The translations under genes were made by a program, and so were the position numbers. A stretch of DNA of 64,000 nucleotides, taken from NCBI GenBank assembly GCA_021030915.1, contig JAGEMR010000034.1, forward strand, positions 124,001 to 188,000, read 5' to 3'. Below, piece by piece: positions 44,929 to 57,792 of the stretch (position 1 is the stretch's first letter; the number at the start of each line of letters is the position of its first letter). The notes under the pieces were generated by a model. That model searched no databases. It was not told the DNA's origin and saw only the letters and a program-made list of their open reading frames with translations. The DNA comes from Astrothelium macrocarpum (Eukaryota; Ascomycota; Dothideomycetes; Trypetheliales; Trypetheliaceae).

Positions 44929-46656
44929 CTACCCACCCACCCCCCCACCCCTCTCCGCAAACCGTCCCGGCACGCCCGCCGCCGGCTTCCCCCACGGCAA
45001 CTCACACTCAGGCCCGACCCAGCAGCCCAACAGCTCGCTCCAGCGACACCGGCCCTCGAGCACTTTCCGCAGCATGCGGTACGCGTACAGGCTCGCGTAC
45101 GCTAGCCCCGTGTGCGGATCGAGGTAGCGCGCGGGCTGGTCGGTGATGGCGCACGTCATCAGCGCGCGGGCTTTCGCGCTGCTGCGCCCGGCGGCCGACC
45201 GCGTGGTGCGTGGTGCTGCCGGCGCCGCTGCCGGGTGCGCGAGCAGGATGCTGCGCATGGCGTCGTGGCGGTCGGCGGCGCGGGTGGCGCGGTCGAGGGA
45301 AGGGAAGGAGTGTAGTGTGATGAGGTTGCGGAGGGCGGGGGTGGTGGTTGGAGTGGGAGTGGGAGGTTGGGCGGGGTGTGGAGTTGAGGCTTGGGTGGAT
45401 GGGGGATTGGTGGGGGTGGTGTTTTGGTAGGGGAGGTTGGCGTAGTCGTAGATTCCTTGGAGGAGCGGGGCGGATGGTGGAGGTGGTGGAGGGTTTGTTG
45501 ATTGGCTTTGGGTGCTGTTTGGAAGATCGGGCGGCGTCGCTTGCTCGCCTCCTACCTGATTGTGAGGCTCTGCAATGTCCGTTTGTAGTGAGTTTTTGGG
45601 ACCGTCTGTGCCTTCAATCGATGCTTCCCCTGCGACGTTTGGGTCTTGAATGCTGGGGGTAGAAACGAGGTTTTTCACTTCGTTTGACGAGGTGTCTTGT
45701 TGTGGAGCCATGGGGCTGGTATTCTCGTCGGCCACTCCGATTTTAAAGTCCTTGCCCGTCCCTTTGAGAGATCCATTCATCCAATGACCGGGACCACTGT
45801 ACCAACTGATGACTGGCCCTTCTAGTTTCTTGCTTCTCAGCGCTTCTAATTTTGCCTTCTGCTCGGCCTGCCTTTGGTCCTCTGCCAACTGCCATCGATT
45901 GAGGCTTCTATTATTCTTCCTCTCTACTAAAGCGGCCTCAGCTAATCGCTGTTCTTGTGTTTTTGGAGGCTGTTCATCTCTCTGTTTACGCTTCGCTGCA
46001 GCTTCCATTGAAGCCACTGTTTTTTGTCTCCGTTTCTCGCTTTCCTTCATTCTGGCATGTACAATAGCCTTATTTCGAACGGCTTGCGTGCGTGTTGATG
46101 CACGAGTTGGTAGGCCATCTCCTGTAGGTATCCAGGACTGCCTCTCGGATTTTTTTGGCAATCGTGGTTTTTTGGCCTGCTCGGATGTAGGGGTGGGTGC
46201 AGTCGGAGTGATCTTGGCTTTCTTTGCTTGACCGAGGGGAGCCATTAGAGCCTCACGAGCTTTGCGTTTCTTTGCCAATTTTTCGGCGCGTTCGGCCTTG
46301 CGAAGTTGCTTCTCTCCTTCCAGGTTGTCGTCGTCTTGACCAGGCCCGGCATCTTCACTATCGCTCTCGCTGATAGCCAAGTCCTGATCGTCCACGCCAG
46401 CATCTTCCTCAAAATCGACATCCTCCTCTGGTAGACCTTCATCGAAAATTTCGTCTAATGTGCGGTTGACTTCGTCTTGTTCTGCATCTTCGGCCGCGGC
46501 CCTCGCTACTAGATTTCCCATCCATCTGCCCGCAGTCGTGCGCCGCTCTCTTCCGGCGACAAGAGACTCCACGAGATTTTCATCCTCCACCTCTTCATCC
46601 TCGTCCTCTGATGGTGAGCCCGAGTGTGATTGTTCTTCTTCGTCGGTTTGCGACAT
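44929..46656 (-). CDS. VPS72: SWR1-complex subunit Vps72/YL1 (Swc2)
   Basis: This is one exon of 575 aa. I chose the ATG at 46656 (MSQTDEEEQSHSG) because the 26 residues upstream in the longer frame do not fit the family. Residues 1-120 hold the YL1 N-terminal region, with RRTTAGRWMGNLV and long acidic runs that in known members bind H2A.Z-H2B. Basic coiled stretches follow, then a proline-rich segment (about 395-450). The YL1_C domain near the end reads CAITDQPARYLDPHTGLAYAS. In SWR1 the subunit delivers H2A.Z for exchange into nucleosomes. The C-terminal quarter is coded by a GC-rich skewed island and is unusually Pro/Thr/Ala-rich. Confidence 0.92.
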   Translation of the reverse strand: MSQTDEEEQSHSGSPSEDEDEEVEDENLVESLVAGRERRTTAGRWMGNLVARAAAEDAEQDEVNRTLDEIFDEGLPEEDVDFEEDAGVDDQDLAISESDSEDAGPGQDDDNLEGEKQLRKAERAEKLAKKRKAREALMAPLGQAKKAKITPTAPTPTSEQAKKPRLPKKSERQSWIPTGDGLPTRASTRTQAVRNKAIVHARMKESEKRRQKTVASMEAAAKRKQRDEQPPKTQEQRLAEAALVERKNNRSLNRWQLAEDQRQAEQKAKLEALRSKKLEGPVISWYSGPGHWMNGSLKGTGKDFKIGVADENTSPMAPQQDTSSNEVKNLVSTPSIQDPNVAGEASIEGTDGPKNSLQTDIAEPHNQVGGEQATPPDLPNSTQSQSTNPPPPPPSAPLLQGIYDYANLPYQNTTPTNPPSTQASTPHPAQPPTPTPTTTPALRNLITLHSFPSLDRATRAADRHDAMRSILLAHPAAAPAAPRTTRSAAGRSSAKARALMTCAITDQPARYLDPHTGLAYASLYAYRMLRKVLEGRCRWSELLGCWVGPECELPWGKPAAGVPGRFAERGGGVGG

Positions 46657-48540
46657 AATGCGAATAATGGATTGTCCAGATTGGGTGATGGTTTCATGTG
46701 ATTCGTCAAGGCATGATATGATTGATGCGTGCATTCATTACGTTACATGATAGAGAGGGGTAGAGAGAGAAAAGCATGTCTTCGTTACAAATTACTGTCA
46801 CTCTGTGCACGCAGACTAAACATCACCTGCAGAAACATGGCATGTCACGTGGAAGGTCAGGGATAGCCGGTTAAACGTCGGAGGGTATTCTGTAGTGCTG
46901 GTGCCACGGTGCCACGCAGAGGAGGGCGGAAGGCCGGCTAGCAGGCATTGCGCGTTTGGCATGGGGAAAGGAGATGAAACTACGCTTGGCAGGCATCTCG
47001 CTCTTGGCGCGTTTCGCATTCTTCCACTGCATGCAGCTTATCCCGACTCGCCGCTCTATCTAAAGGATCGCGGATATGTACCCCAAGAAGCATGCCTGCC
47101 AGCATCGAACCCTCAGCTCTGCTCTTCTGCCATCATCATATTGCGTGGCCAATGTTTGCCACTCCATCTCCCTGCACAACTTTGAGCGCCGGTGACATCC
47201 TGGCCTGCCATTGAGCTTATTAAGTCGAGTGCTGGAGTCATCACCTGTTCCAATCGTCCGAGACGAGCCACGCGCTGCTCCAACTTCTTACCGAGGGACG
47301 CTGTGCAGTATGCGTTGTGGGTAGTGGGCAGTGGGCAGTGGGTGCTGGGTACTGAGTAGTGGGTAGTGGGTACTGCGTGGTGCGTGGTGCAGAAAGGGGG
47401 AAAGACAGGTGTAGCCCGAGGTCCAGCATCCAGAAATACGCATGTCGTGTAGCGCTTTTGTAAATCATGTATGGGAAGATTTGAACGGGCGTGCAGGAGG
47501 GCAGCATCCCAAGTCGAAAGGGCGGGGCAAGGCCCAAGCATTCGACTGGCTGTTTCTTCTCGCTCTGATCCTGAGACAGAGTCCGTCCGTAGGGGAGCAG
47601 AGAAGCGCCCTGTCATCTCTTGCCTCCACCACCCACGACCCACCGTGCGAGGATTGAGCCCTTTTCCCTCTGTAAGCCTGGCCACGCATCGTGCCATCCC
47701 AAGTCTTCGTCACTCTCTTCTGGGCTCGCATCGTTTGCGAGCGTAAGCCACTTTGGGTCCAGTGGTTTGCCCGGGTGCTGCCATCTGCATGCCTCAGCGC
47801 CGCGCACACTAGCCTCGCTCTCCAGATTCCAACACGGGCTTAAGCCTTCAATCTTCACCATCACCTCTCTGCACTTCCCGCCTCCGGTTCCCCAGCCTCG
47901 CATTCCGACGCCCGTTGCTGCCACTGGGGCTTCATTGCTTGTTTTCCGCCGCTTTTCTCTAATGATGCTCTTCTCCAGACCCGCTGTCCGGTCTGTCTAT
48001 TCTGTATCATAACCGCACCAACTGCCTCAGATCCTGCACTTTGGCCCTGTAAAACTGCCCTTCCAACGGCCAAACTCCGCCAGCCGCCTTTGTCTAACCT
48101 TCGCCGCTCCCTATCTTTTTGTTTCTGAATCTATCTGCAACGGCTACCGGCCTTTGCTCGCTTGGCGGTTGCCCCAGCTTTTTTTCTGCACTCGCGCCAG
48201 GCCCCGACTCCTGAGTGTCGACTCCAACCGCCGAAGCTCCGCAACCGTTCGGATAGCTACACTCTGAGCCCAGGAGGTTCTCTTTGCTTCGTGGACTGCC
48301 TGGGTTGTGCTGGAAAAAACTCACTGCCCGACGGCTTGTTCCACATCCGAAAGTCCGTGTATTTTCGATATTCTTTGAGCTCATAGCACAGCCTGTTCCA
48401 TTGCCCGCCGCGCGTCAGTCAGCAACGCAGCGATTCACATAACATTGGCCGAGCCTGTACATTCCTTTGCCCTCCGAGGTTCCGGCAACCGATGAACACT
48501 GCTGCATCCAGACAATTAAAATACACCATCATAATCAATA
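46657..48540. promoter_or_regulatory. long divergent region, VPS72 / Pumilio gene
   Basis: These 1.9 kb separate two head-to-head genes. The right half is C/T-rich and probably a long 5' leader of the Pumilio mRNA, as is common for such regulators. Overlapping frames on both strands around 47100-48380 mirror one another and have no signature. A G-rich 7-bp minisatellite lies at 47319-47388. Confidence 0.55.
47319..47388 (+). repeat. 7-bp G-rich minisatellite with G-quadruplex potential
   Basis: About ten 7-bp units of the type GGGTAGT or GGGCAGT run in phase. GGG occurs at 47319, 47326, 47333, 47340 and 47347, then again at 47361 and 47368. Five consecutive GGG runs with four-base loops meet the usual G-quadruplex rule. 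Confidence 0.9.
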
Positions 48541-51500
48541 ATGGCGCCAACTACTCGGCCGGAACATCACATCAATTTAAACTACCTCTCCCAACTCGGA
48601 GCGCCTCAACCAAAGTCAGGTTCATCTACTGCTGCAACATCTCCCATTGAACCTCCTTCGGGTACTGCGGTCCGATATCCGTTGGGTAACCAAGCCAATA
48701 ATACTTCCTCCACTATTACTGCTGGCGCCCAACGTATAGGAGCCGCGTCACCCTCAAAGGAATATGGCAACAGACTCTTTCCCAAACGGTAAGCCACATA
48801 CCTTCTGCCGTAAATATGACATTGGCTAATGCTCAAACATAGTGCTCGAGAAATCCAAGCACAAGAAGGATTAGGTCCACAACCATGGGGCCCTCCCACC
48901 AGCGGCAATTCTACACCTCTCCGTGAAACAATACCTGAATCCCCAAATGATGATAGTTTCCCGGACTTTGAGGCGGCGGCGGCAGATACACTGGCACCTC
49001 CTTCAGCAGGAAGAAGAATGCGCGCTGGCACACTTCCCTCCAAGTTTTCTCCAAACTCCGCCACCAATGGTGCAAGTTCGCAGGCCTCGGCTTCTTCCGG
49101 ATCGTATTTTCCCAAAGTCAACCGCCCAACTCCATCAACAAGTCCTTTCCAGGCAAGTCTCACGGCCACCAGCGATGTGAAGGGTCTTGGTCGATCAAAT
49201 TCTACAAATACAACTTCGAGCCTCCTATCTCGGTTACGGGCTGGTTCGATGCCCCAGAAGAGTAGTTTTAATTCATCATCTTCTCCATTTGGTCCATCTC
49301 TCTTTTCAAGCAATTGGAATACTGCTAGAGAACGGTCGAGCACGCTGGCAAGCATACGCTCGTCGGATGCGCCCTCATCACCCGCGCAATCATCTTTTTC
49401 AAAAGATTCTCTAGTTGATGGCGATGTCAAGACGCTTGATTATCTCGGTCTTGTGGATACCCCACAACAAAGTCGTGCAAATCTTTCCAATGCCGACCTT
49501 AATCTGCTTTTGAGCACACAACAAAACGTCGGTCTACAACCACCATCCATCGCAGAGCTTGCGTCAATGAGTGCACAGTATAATCGAAATGCAAACCGGT
49601 TCCGTTCTTTTTCTGTCAATGCAAAGGAGAAATACGGTAGTGACGTTGACGACTATGGTGCACTTGACCAATACACAGGGACATACAGTGGTACGCTTAC
49701 GCCGACAGCTGAAAATGGGCCATCAGCAGCAGACTTGCAGGAGATGGTTCGTCAGCACAACGCTGAAGTACAAGCTTTTGCGAATCTTGCCAGTGCCAGC
49801 CGACCGAGAGCAAGAACTGCAGGTGTTTTGGACTCTCCCACGTCCCGTGGTATTCTTCGCAACTATATCCCAACTCCATCACGCCTTGACAATAGTATCA
49901 GTGCTTCAGATCTTGCTGGACTGGATTCCGACTACAGCACACTTGCCGAAGCTGTACAAGGAATGCATTTGGGAGGAAATCTAAATGGCGAGGAGAATGT
50001 TTTGGAAGGGCCTACCAGGGCCTTGTGGCTTGGCAACATTCCGGCTTCAACAACCAACTCGTCTTTGGATGTCATTTTTGCCAACTTTGGTGAAATCGAA
50101 TCGACAAGAGTTCTGACGCAAAAGAACTGTGGCTTTATCAACTTCAAGACATTGCAAAGCGCTGTCCAGGCCAAGACACAGCTGAATGGAAAAGAAATTT
50201 TCCCAGGAGCAGGTCCCGTCCGGATTGGCTATGCAAAAGTTCCAAGTGCGACTGGTACACCCGGTAATGAAGGAGCTCAGCCATCTCCAAGTCCTGACCC
50301 TTACAGCAAGACTGTTCAAGCAAGCGCTGGCGCGACAGGCAATTTCAATGCATTACAACCAAACGGCATCAATGCAGAGACTGCACCTGCGGCTCTCGCA
50401 ACTCCCGACATTCGTAGTCTGCAGGGTGACATTGCCCAGATAGTCAAGGACTTTGGAGCTACAGATGATGAACAGTCACGTATTACTGATCATGTCAACC
50501 AAGCCTTGAGTTTCGATAACTACGAGTCGGAAATTCCAGCAGTTCCAGAGCCAAGTCATAATCGCATGCATGACGCTCCACGATTGCGTGAGATTCGGAA
50601 GCGTATTGATAACAACGCATGCTCCCAAGCAGAAATCGAGAATATTGCAATGGATATGCTTCCAGAGATTGCCGAGCTTTCTTCGGACTATCTAGGCAAT
50701 ACCGTTGTTCAAAAGCTTTTCGAGTATTGCTCTGAGCCAGTCAAGGAGGCCATGTTGGCTGAAATTGCACCCCATCTTGCGGAGATTGGTGTGCATAAGA
50801 ACGGGACCTGGGCTGCGCAGAAGATTATTGACGTGGCAAGGACACCAGGCCAGATGCAAATGATTGTCAACAACCTTCGTCCCTACGGTGTAGCTTCATT
50901 CCTTGATCAATATGGCAACTATGTCATGCAGTGTTGCCTCCGCTTTCAATACCCACTCAACAATTTCATATTTGAAGTTATGCTTACTCGATTATGGGAC
51001 GTTGCTCAAGGCAGATTCGGTGCCAGAGCTATGCGAGCCTGTCTTGAGAGTCACTATGCGACAAAGGATCAGCAAAGAATGATGGCTGCTGCTATTGCTC
51101 TTCATAGCGTTCAATTGGCAACTAATGCTAATGGTGCCTTGCTACTTACCTGGTTCTTGGATACATGCACTTTCCCGAGACGTCGCACCGTACTGGCGCC
51201 AAGACTTGTACCTCACCTAGTGCACCTGTGTACCCACAAGGTTGCGTATCTTACCGTCCTCAAGATTATCAACCAACGCAATGAACCAGAAGCAAGGGAT
51301 ACGATCCTGCAAGCCCTGTTCTTCTCTCCAAATGATCAGACTCTATACGACATCCTCAGCGATCAGACTTGCGGTGCCACTCTTATCTTCAAGGTGCTTA
51401 CCACACCTTTCTTTGATGAGAAAATCCGCCAAGATGTCGTACAGAATGTTCGTAATGTTCTACTGCGGTTGAAGGCGAATCCTGCACATGGGTACAAGCG

Positions 51501-52246
51501 TCTTATGGATGAGGTTCAGCTTCCCACGCGCAACGCCGCGCCAACCCGAGAATACAGTGATTCATCACGTCCAGTGTCCAAGCAGAGTCAGATGAACCCA
51601 ATGGGAGGCCAGCCCACTCTCAATACCCAATTCAACCAGCAATTCATGCCAAACGTGCAGCAACAGCAATTCGATCCCAACATGGTCCTACAGCGAACGA
51701 ACAGCATGGATTCGTCTGGATTTGAGCACCAAGGGTCTCCTTATAATATGAACCTGAATGGAATGAGCCCAGCCACACCGGTATCATTCCCAGGCCAACC
51801 CATGAACATGTCACCTGTCACACCACAACAGTTACAATATCAACAGGCTCTGCTAGCTGCCAATCAACGTCAAGGCTCTTACTTTCCTCCCGGCCTAAAT
51901 GGCATGAATGGCGCGAACGGAATCAACGGAATCAATGGGATCAATGGTATGAACGGCATGAATGGCATGAACAACATGAACGGATTTGCTGGAGCCTCGC
52001 CAGGCATGGGTGCCGGACTCGGAAACCTTAATCAGAACATGATGGGCCAACAACAGGGTTTCAATGCTCCGCCTGGCTTTAATCCTATGATGCAAGCGCA
52101 GAGCGGCATGTATGGCTATCCAATGGGATATGCGAACATGCAAGGACAGAGCGTTGGCGCTGGCCAGCGTAGAGGAAGAGTGAGTTCAATCTCCACATAC
52201 AATGCGTTTCTGTCTTACATTAGCTAACATAAAGTTCTAGAGATGA
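48541..52246 (+). CDS. JSN1/PUF1-type RNA-binding protein, RRM plus Pumilio repeats
   Basis: Three exons, join(48541..48788, 48843..52179, 52241..52246), give 1196 aa. Residues 1-460 are Ser/Pro/Asn-rich and disordered. An RRM lies at about 473-545 (RALWLGNIP, NCGFINFKTL). Pumilio repeats span roughly 670-965, with DYLGNTVVQKLFEYC, NGTWAAQKIID and QYGNYVMQCCL. The tail is Gln/Asn/Met/Gly-rich with an NGMNG-type repeat. The RRM-plus-PUF order is that of yeast Jsn1 and Puf2, which bind mRNAs for membrane and mitochondrial proteins. The last intron (GTGAGT...TCTAG, with GCTAAC) leaves a 6-nt coding exon, Arg-stop; without splicing the frame runs to 52227. Confidence 0.93.
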
Positions 52247-53483
52247 TTGTGACTAAGATATGATCTTGATCATATCCGCTTATCAAAATGAATCTGCTAG
52301 CAAGGCTCACATACGAGACTTATCCTTGGAGTCTCTCGAATTTTGCAATTTCTTTTTCTCGACCTGTCACTCGCTACCATATCCTCGACGTCTCCTACTC
52401 AAACCTCTCGCTTTTTTTCCCCTTGATGTACAGCTTCTTCCAGTTCTTGCTGTCAAGTTTCTACAGAACTTTTTTACGGCCTGGGAAAAACTATTTTTCA
52501 TTACGACTCTGCGAACCCTGGCTACACACTGGCTGTTTAGTCTGGGCGTACTTCTTGCCTCTCTTCACCACCACATCTTCTTCTCGCCACTTCTCCATGT
52601 TGTCTTTTTTCTTCTTCTGTGGCTTACATTTCGTACATGTATCACAAACTCAACTACATACACATATCACTACTTCCACATGCGTCAAGAAATTGGGATG
52701 GCGTTTGACCAGTCAGATGCTGTTTTCTTTGCACGCTTCATAGGTTTGTGGCGAATCGGCCGGAGGGGTGCCAAGAGGACATCTCTTGTCCTTGGACAAT
52801 TCATTCGGATGTTTCCTCGACTTTTACCTTGAGACATCTGTTTTCTGTTTCTTCTGTTTCTGCTTGTTTGTGGCAAAGTGGATGGAGGCTTTGGGGGTGG
52901 ATGTCATTTTCTTCTTTCTCTGCAAATGTTGACGACCTTGAGATCAAGCACTAGCTTGTGGGGAAGAGCGAGAATCACTGCAAATACAACGGGCACGTGA
53001 CATCTATGTTGCGACACTTGATGTTGATCGAGAGTAAGCAAGACGCCGGATGGGTCGCCAAGCTGCTCTACTCATATGAGCGAAAATGTGGGTTGCATCA
53101 TTCGAGATCTACCACTGTATCCTATGTACAAGATTGTTGGAGGATCAAAGGATGGCGATTTTCAGACGAAGGTGGCTATGCGATGGACACGCTTGTATCT
53201 AGGTTTCTGCTAGTATGTCGATGATATCAGAAGCTGACATCGACACAAAAGGATCATGGAGTGTTTCTAAACTTGAAAATGTGTTCCTAGTGATTAAAAT
53301 CGGAGCCTTCCATAGATTTACATCATACCGATTTTACACGCCTTGTTCCGAAATGCTTCCAAGTCCACGCCTTCTGTTCACCGACCAAGAACAGCACCCT
53401 CCTAGATTGTTCATTCCCCACAGACCGGTACGCCGCGCTCAAAATCAAGACATGAAGTTCGCCTTGCACTCGTAGCCACGTTT
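52247..53483. other. 3' flanks of convergent genes, T/C-rich
   Basis: The left 600 bp are pyrimidine-rich and look like the Pumilio 3' UTR. A 190-codon frame there reads as Phe/Leu/His-rich low complexity. No gene was recognised. Confidence 0.5.
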
Positions 53484-55800
53484 CTACTCGCTCTCAAAGA
53501 ACCCCACCACTCGCTCCACAAGATCCGCCTTCTTCCCTCCCGTCGCCAACCTCTTCACTTGCAACCACCCCTTTAAATCCGGAATCGTAAACTAACAGCA
53601 ATCCGACACCACATCAGCCTCTGTCTCTCATCTCTCCACCAATAGTAATCACAAACAGAGAACACAACATACCTGAGCCACCCCATCCCGCTCCACCGCG
53701 CGCCGCATCTCCTCATCCCCCACGACCCCATCCCCGGCATCCAGCTTCGCGCGCTTCGCCTTCGACGCTCCGTCGCCCGCGGCCCGCTTCGATCCGGTAT
53801 TGAAGGCGCGGTGCTCGGCGGCGTGCGCGGCGTACGCTTCTTCGAGCGCGGTGCCCCACGCGATGACGGTGTCGCCGACGCGCTGGGAGAGGGGTCAGAT
53901 GGGATGTTGAGGGGAATTGATGGAAGGAGGGAAAGGGGGGGGTTGAGTGAAGGGGGGGAAAGAGAGAGGAAATTTGCCTTGTCGATTTGTTTGTAGCGCG
54001 GGACGGTGTGGTCGGTGGGTTTGTCGGGCATGTCTTCGGAGAGGGCGATGGCTTGGAGGACGCGGTAGTGCCATTGTAGGGCTGGTGGACGTTAAAAAAA
54101 AGGATCGTAAGGAAGAGCTGGGGGAGGTGGGGATGATGGAGTTGGAGTTGGGAGGAGTGAGAGGAACGTACCAGGGTTTGGATATTTCTTCGGGTCGTAC
54201 CGCGCCTTTGGCAACTGTAGGTTCCTGACTACGTCGAGCATGTAATCGACAAGCGAATCTGGCGCTCGCACCACATCTCCCATCTCTGGGTTCTTGCGGA
54301 TGTCGTCTGCAAACGGCAGCGGGTGGATCCATAACCCTGGCGGCCACATCTGCGCGCCTTCGTCATCGACTTCCTCGGCCCCTGGGAGCAATGCTGCGGT
54401 GATGGGTGCGGCGTTCCGACGGGCGATGAACCAAACCAGAGCGAAGCGATTGGATTTGAGAAGGCTTTGTTGAAGGGCGGAGAAGACGCGTGTGGAGCCG
54501 ACGAATTCTTCTTCGGATGGGTAGATGAATGTGGATGGCTTGGTGGTTGCCCAAATGGGGAGCATGGAGAGGGGTTTGAATCCGATTATGCGGATGATGG
54601 GATCGCCAAAGTTTCGCAATGTGGCCAGTTCTTCTTGGGTGAAGACAATTTGCTCACCACCGAAACTGAAGGCTTTTTTAATCTCTTGTGTCTCTATGGA
54701 GCGAGCGGTGTCCTCTGATGTTATGTTTGTCTTTCCCGTTACTAGCTGAGCCTTTTCCCCTTGCATGTAAATATATGTGCTTCGTGCAGGCTCTTGGCGT
54801 TTGAGTAGACTGTATCCCTTGACGGAGATGCGAAGACCTGGACCCAGTTCCAGGGGAAGATTTGAAAACAAAGCTCGGCGTGGAGTAGCTCTAGAATTAA
54901 TGGAAGAAAGGAGAGATTGTAGAAGAGTAATGCCATCTGCACTTGAAATGGATTTTGGTGCGGACGATATGGGCGCCGGCGCCTCTGGGTCGTTTGGGGT
55001 GGAGTCGTAGATAATGTCCTGGCTTGCTTAGTATTATGATAAACAAGTTTTCGGCTACTTACATCATAGAAAGCAGCGCGATTGAATTGATGGTCAGCGG
55101 TTGAGATTGGGAATAGTTCTATCTTTACACCAAGGTCATACAAATCTCTTGCCCTTACTGCAGCAGAATTCCTCGCGTCCTTGTTGGCTGAATGGGGATT
55201 ATCGTTGTCGGTAACTAGGAAGAGTCGTCTAGAGGAGAAATTGGGGGCCTTGGTCGTGAATATCTGGTTGGCACAAAACAACAAGTTTGCCAGATTGATG
55301 GAAGATTGAGCAGTAGGAACCAAAAGTTTGGCAGCTTCTTCCTCATCCTCCACAAGCGTCTTCAGTGTCTTTACATCTTCTGCATCTGGCACATCGAGAT
55401 CTGCGAGTAGGTAGATATGTGGATAAGCTAGACCGCCTCTACTGTTTGGATCTTCGCCTTGGAATTTTGACTGCTCAGTGCCAAAGAGTACGATACCCAT
55501 CATATCGTTTGGGTTTGATATTATCCTTTGCTGCATCAAGGAGTATGCGCATTTGAGCGCGGCAGAGGTGGCATTGTCTAGATCTGCCTTCTTCGAATCG
55601 GCTTCAGACGGCTTCTGAAGCATGGATTGATTGACTTCGATTGCGAAAAGGACAGCATCTTTTGTGGTTTTGTAACCCTATGAGTGTAAGCTGGGTTGTT
55701 AGTGATAATCGTGATAATCGTATTAACGTACGGTCTCGTCAACTTCCTCGTCCTCTTCCTCCTCATCTTCACGCTTGGGGTATCCTGACTTTTCAGCCAT
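53484..55800 (-). CDS. KU70: Ku70, DNA end-binding subunit for non-homologous end joining
   Basis: Six exons, complement(53484..53591, 53673..53882, 53978..54081, 54172..55018, 55063..55677, 55732..55800), give 650 aa. After an acidic N-terminus, the vWA-like domain starts [19 protein letters not shown] and includes IVLFGTEQS and [13 protein letters not shown]. The Ku core barrel follows with [26 protein letters not shown] and [13 protein letters not shown], then [17 protein letters not shown]. The C-terminal exon encodes a SAP domain ([28 protein letters not shown]). The intron after YKQIDK uses a GC donor (AAG|GCAAAT) and is 95 bp; joining restores KQIDKRVGDTV. It pairs with Ku80, not in this window. 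It is divergent from HEM15. Confidence 0.94.
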
Positions 55801-56212
55801 GACCACGAGCGTTCACCATCAATTGCAGTGGGTCGCGATGGCGAAAGGAAGTTCTAAGTGTATCCGGGTGCCTGAACGCGAACATGTTATCGATAAGAGC
55901 TTCAAACACGAAAGCATGTGATGTCAGGCTCGACGCTTATTCATCACAGCGTCATCGATGTAGATTCGAGACCAACCTGAAGCTAAATGTAAGGTACCAG
56001 GCCGATGAGACGAGACAAGACAAACGCCTATTTATCGGCATGTTAATTCATCAAACGCAACCTCTGTATTCGGCTGCTTGACCGGTCTTCCGCTCTTTTC
56101 ACATCACCTCAATTTATACTCAAACACTTTTCCACTCAATAGATTTCATTTCGTTTGATTTCATTTCTCTGTAATAGTTCCATCGAAAAGTTCCGCACAT
56201 CTCTTCTCTATC
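55801..56212. promoter_or_regulatory. divergent promoter, KU70 / HEM15
   Basis: These 412 bp separate two head-to-head genes. No specific site was recognised. Confidence 0.4.
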
Positions 56213-57557
<1,345 letters not shown>

Positions 57558-57792
57558 AATAGATTTGGCTGTGCAGATGTAATATCTAGACATGCCATTC
57601 GTTGTACATGTAATCATATACAAATATACTCACATGGCGCTATGCTACCAGACCATACCAAGTCTCAAATGCATCTATCACGTTTCCCGCGCATGCGCCT
57701 CTATATTCGCCATCTGCCTGATATTCAAGTCAAGGTCTTCGTAATTCAATCTTAGCCACGATTGTAACCAGGAAGATATTTTCATCTAATAG

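Noticed and set aside
48606..49430. 274-codon minus-strand frame over the Pumilio gene
   Set aside because: It is a shadow of the disordered Ser/Pro-rich N-terminus; no splice or family support.
52260..52832. 190-codon plus frame after the Pumilio gene
   Set aside because: It is Phe/Leu/His-rich translation of a T/C-rich stretch, most likely 3' UTR.
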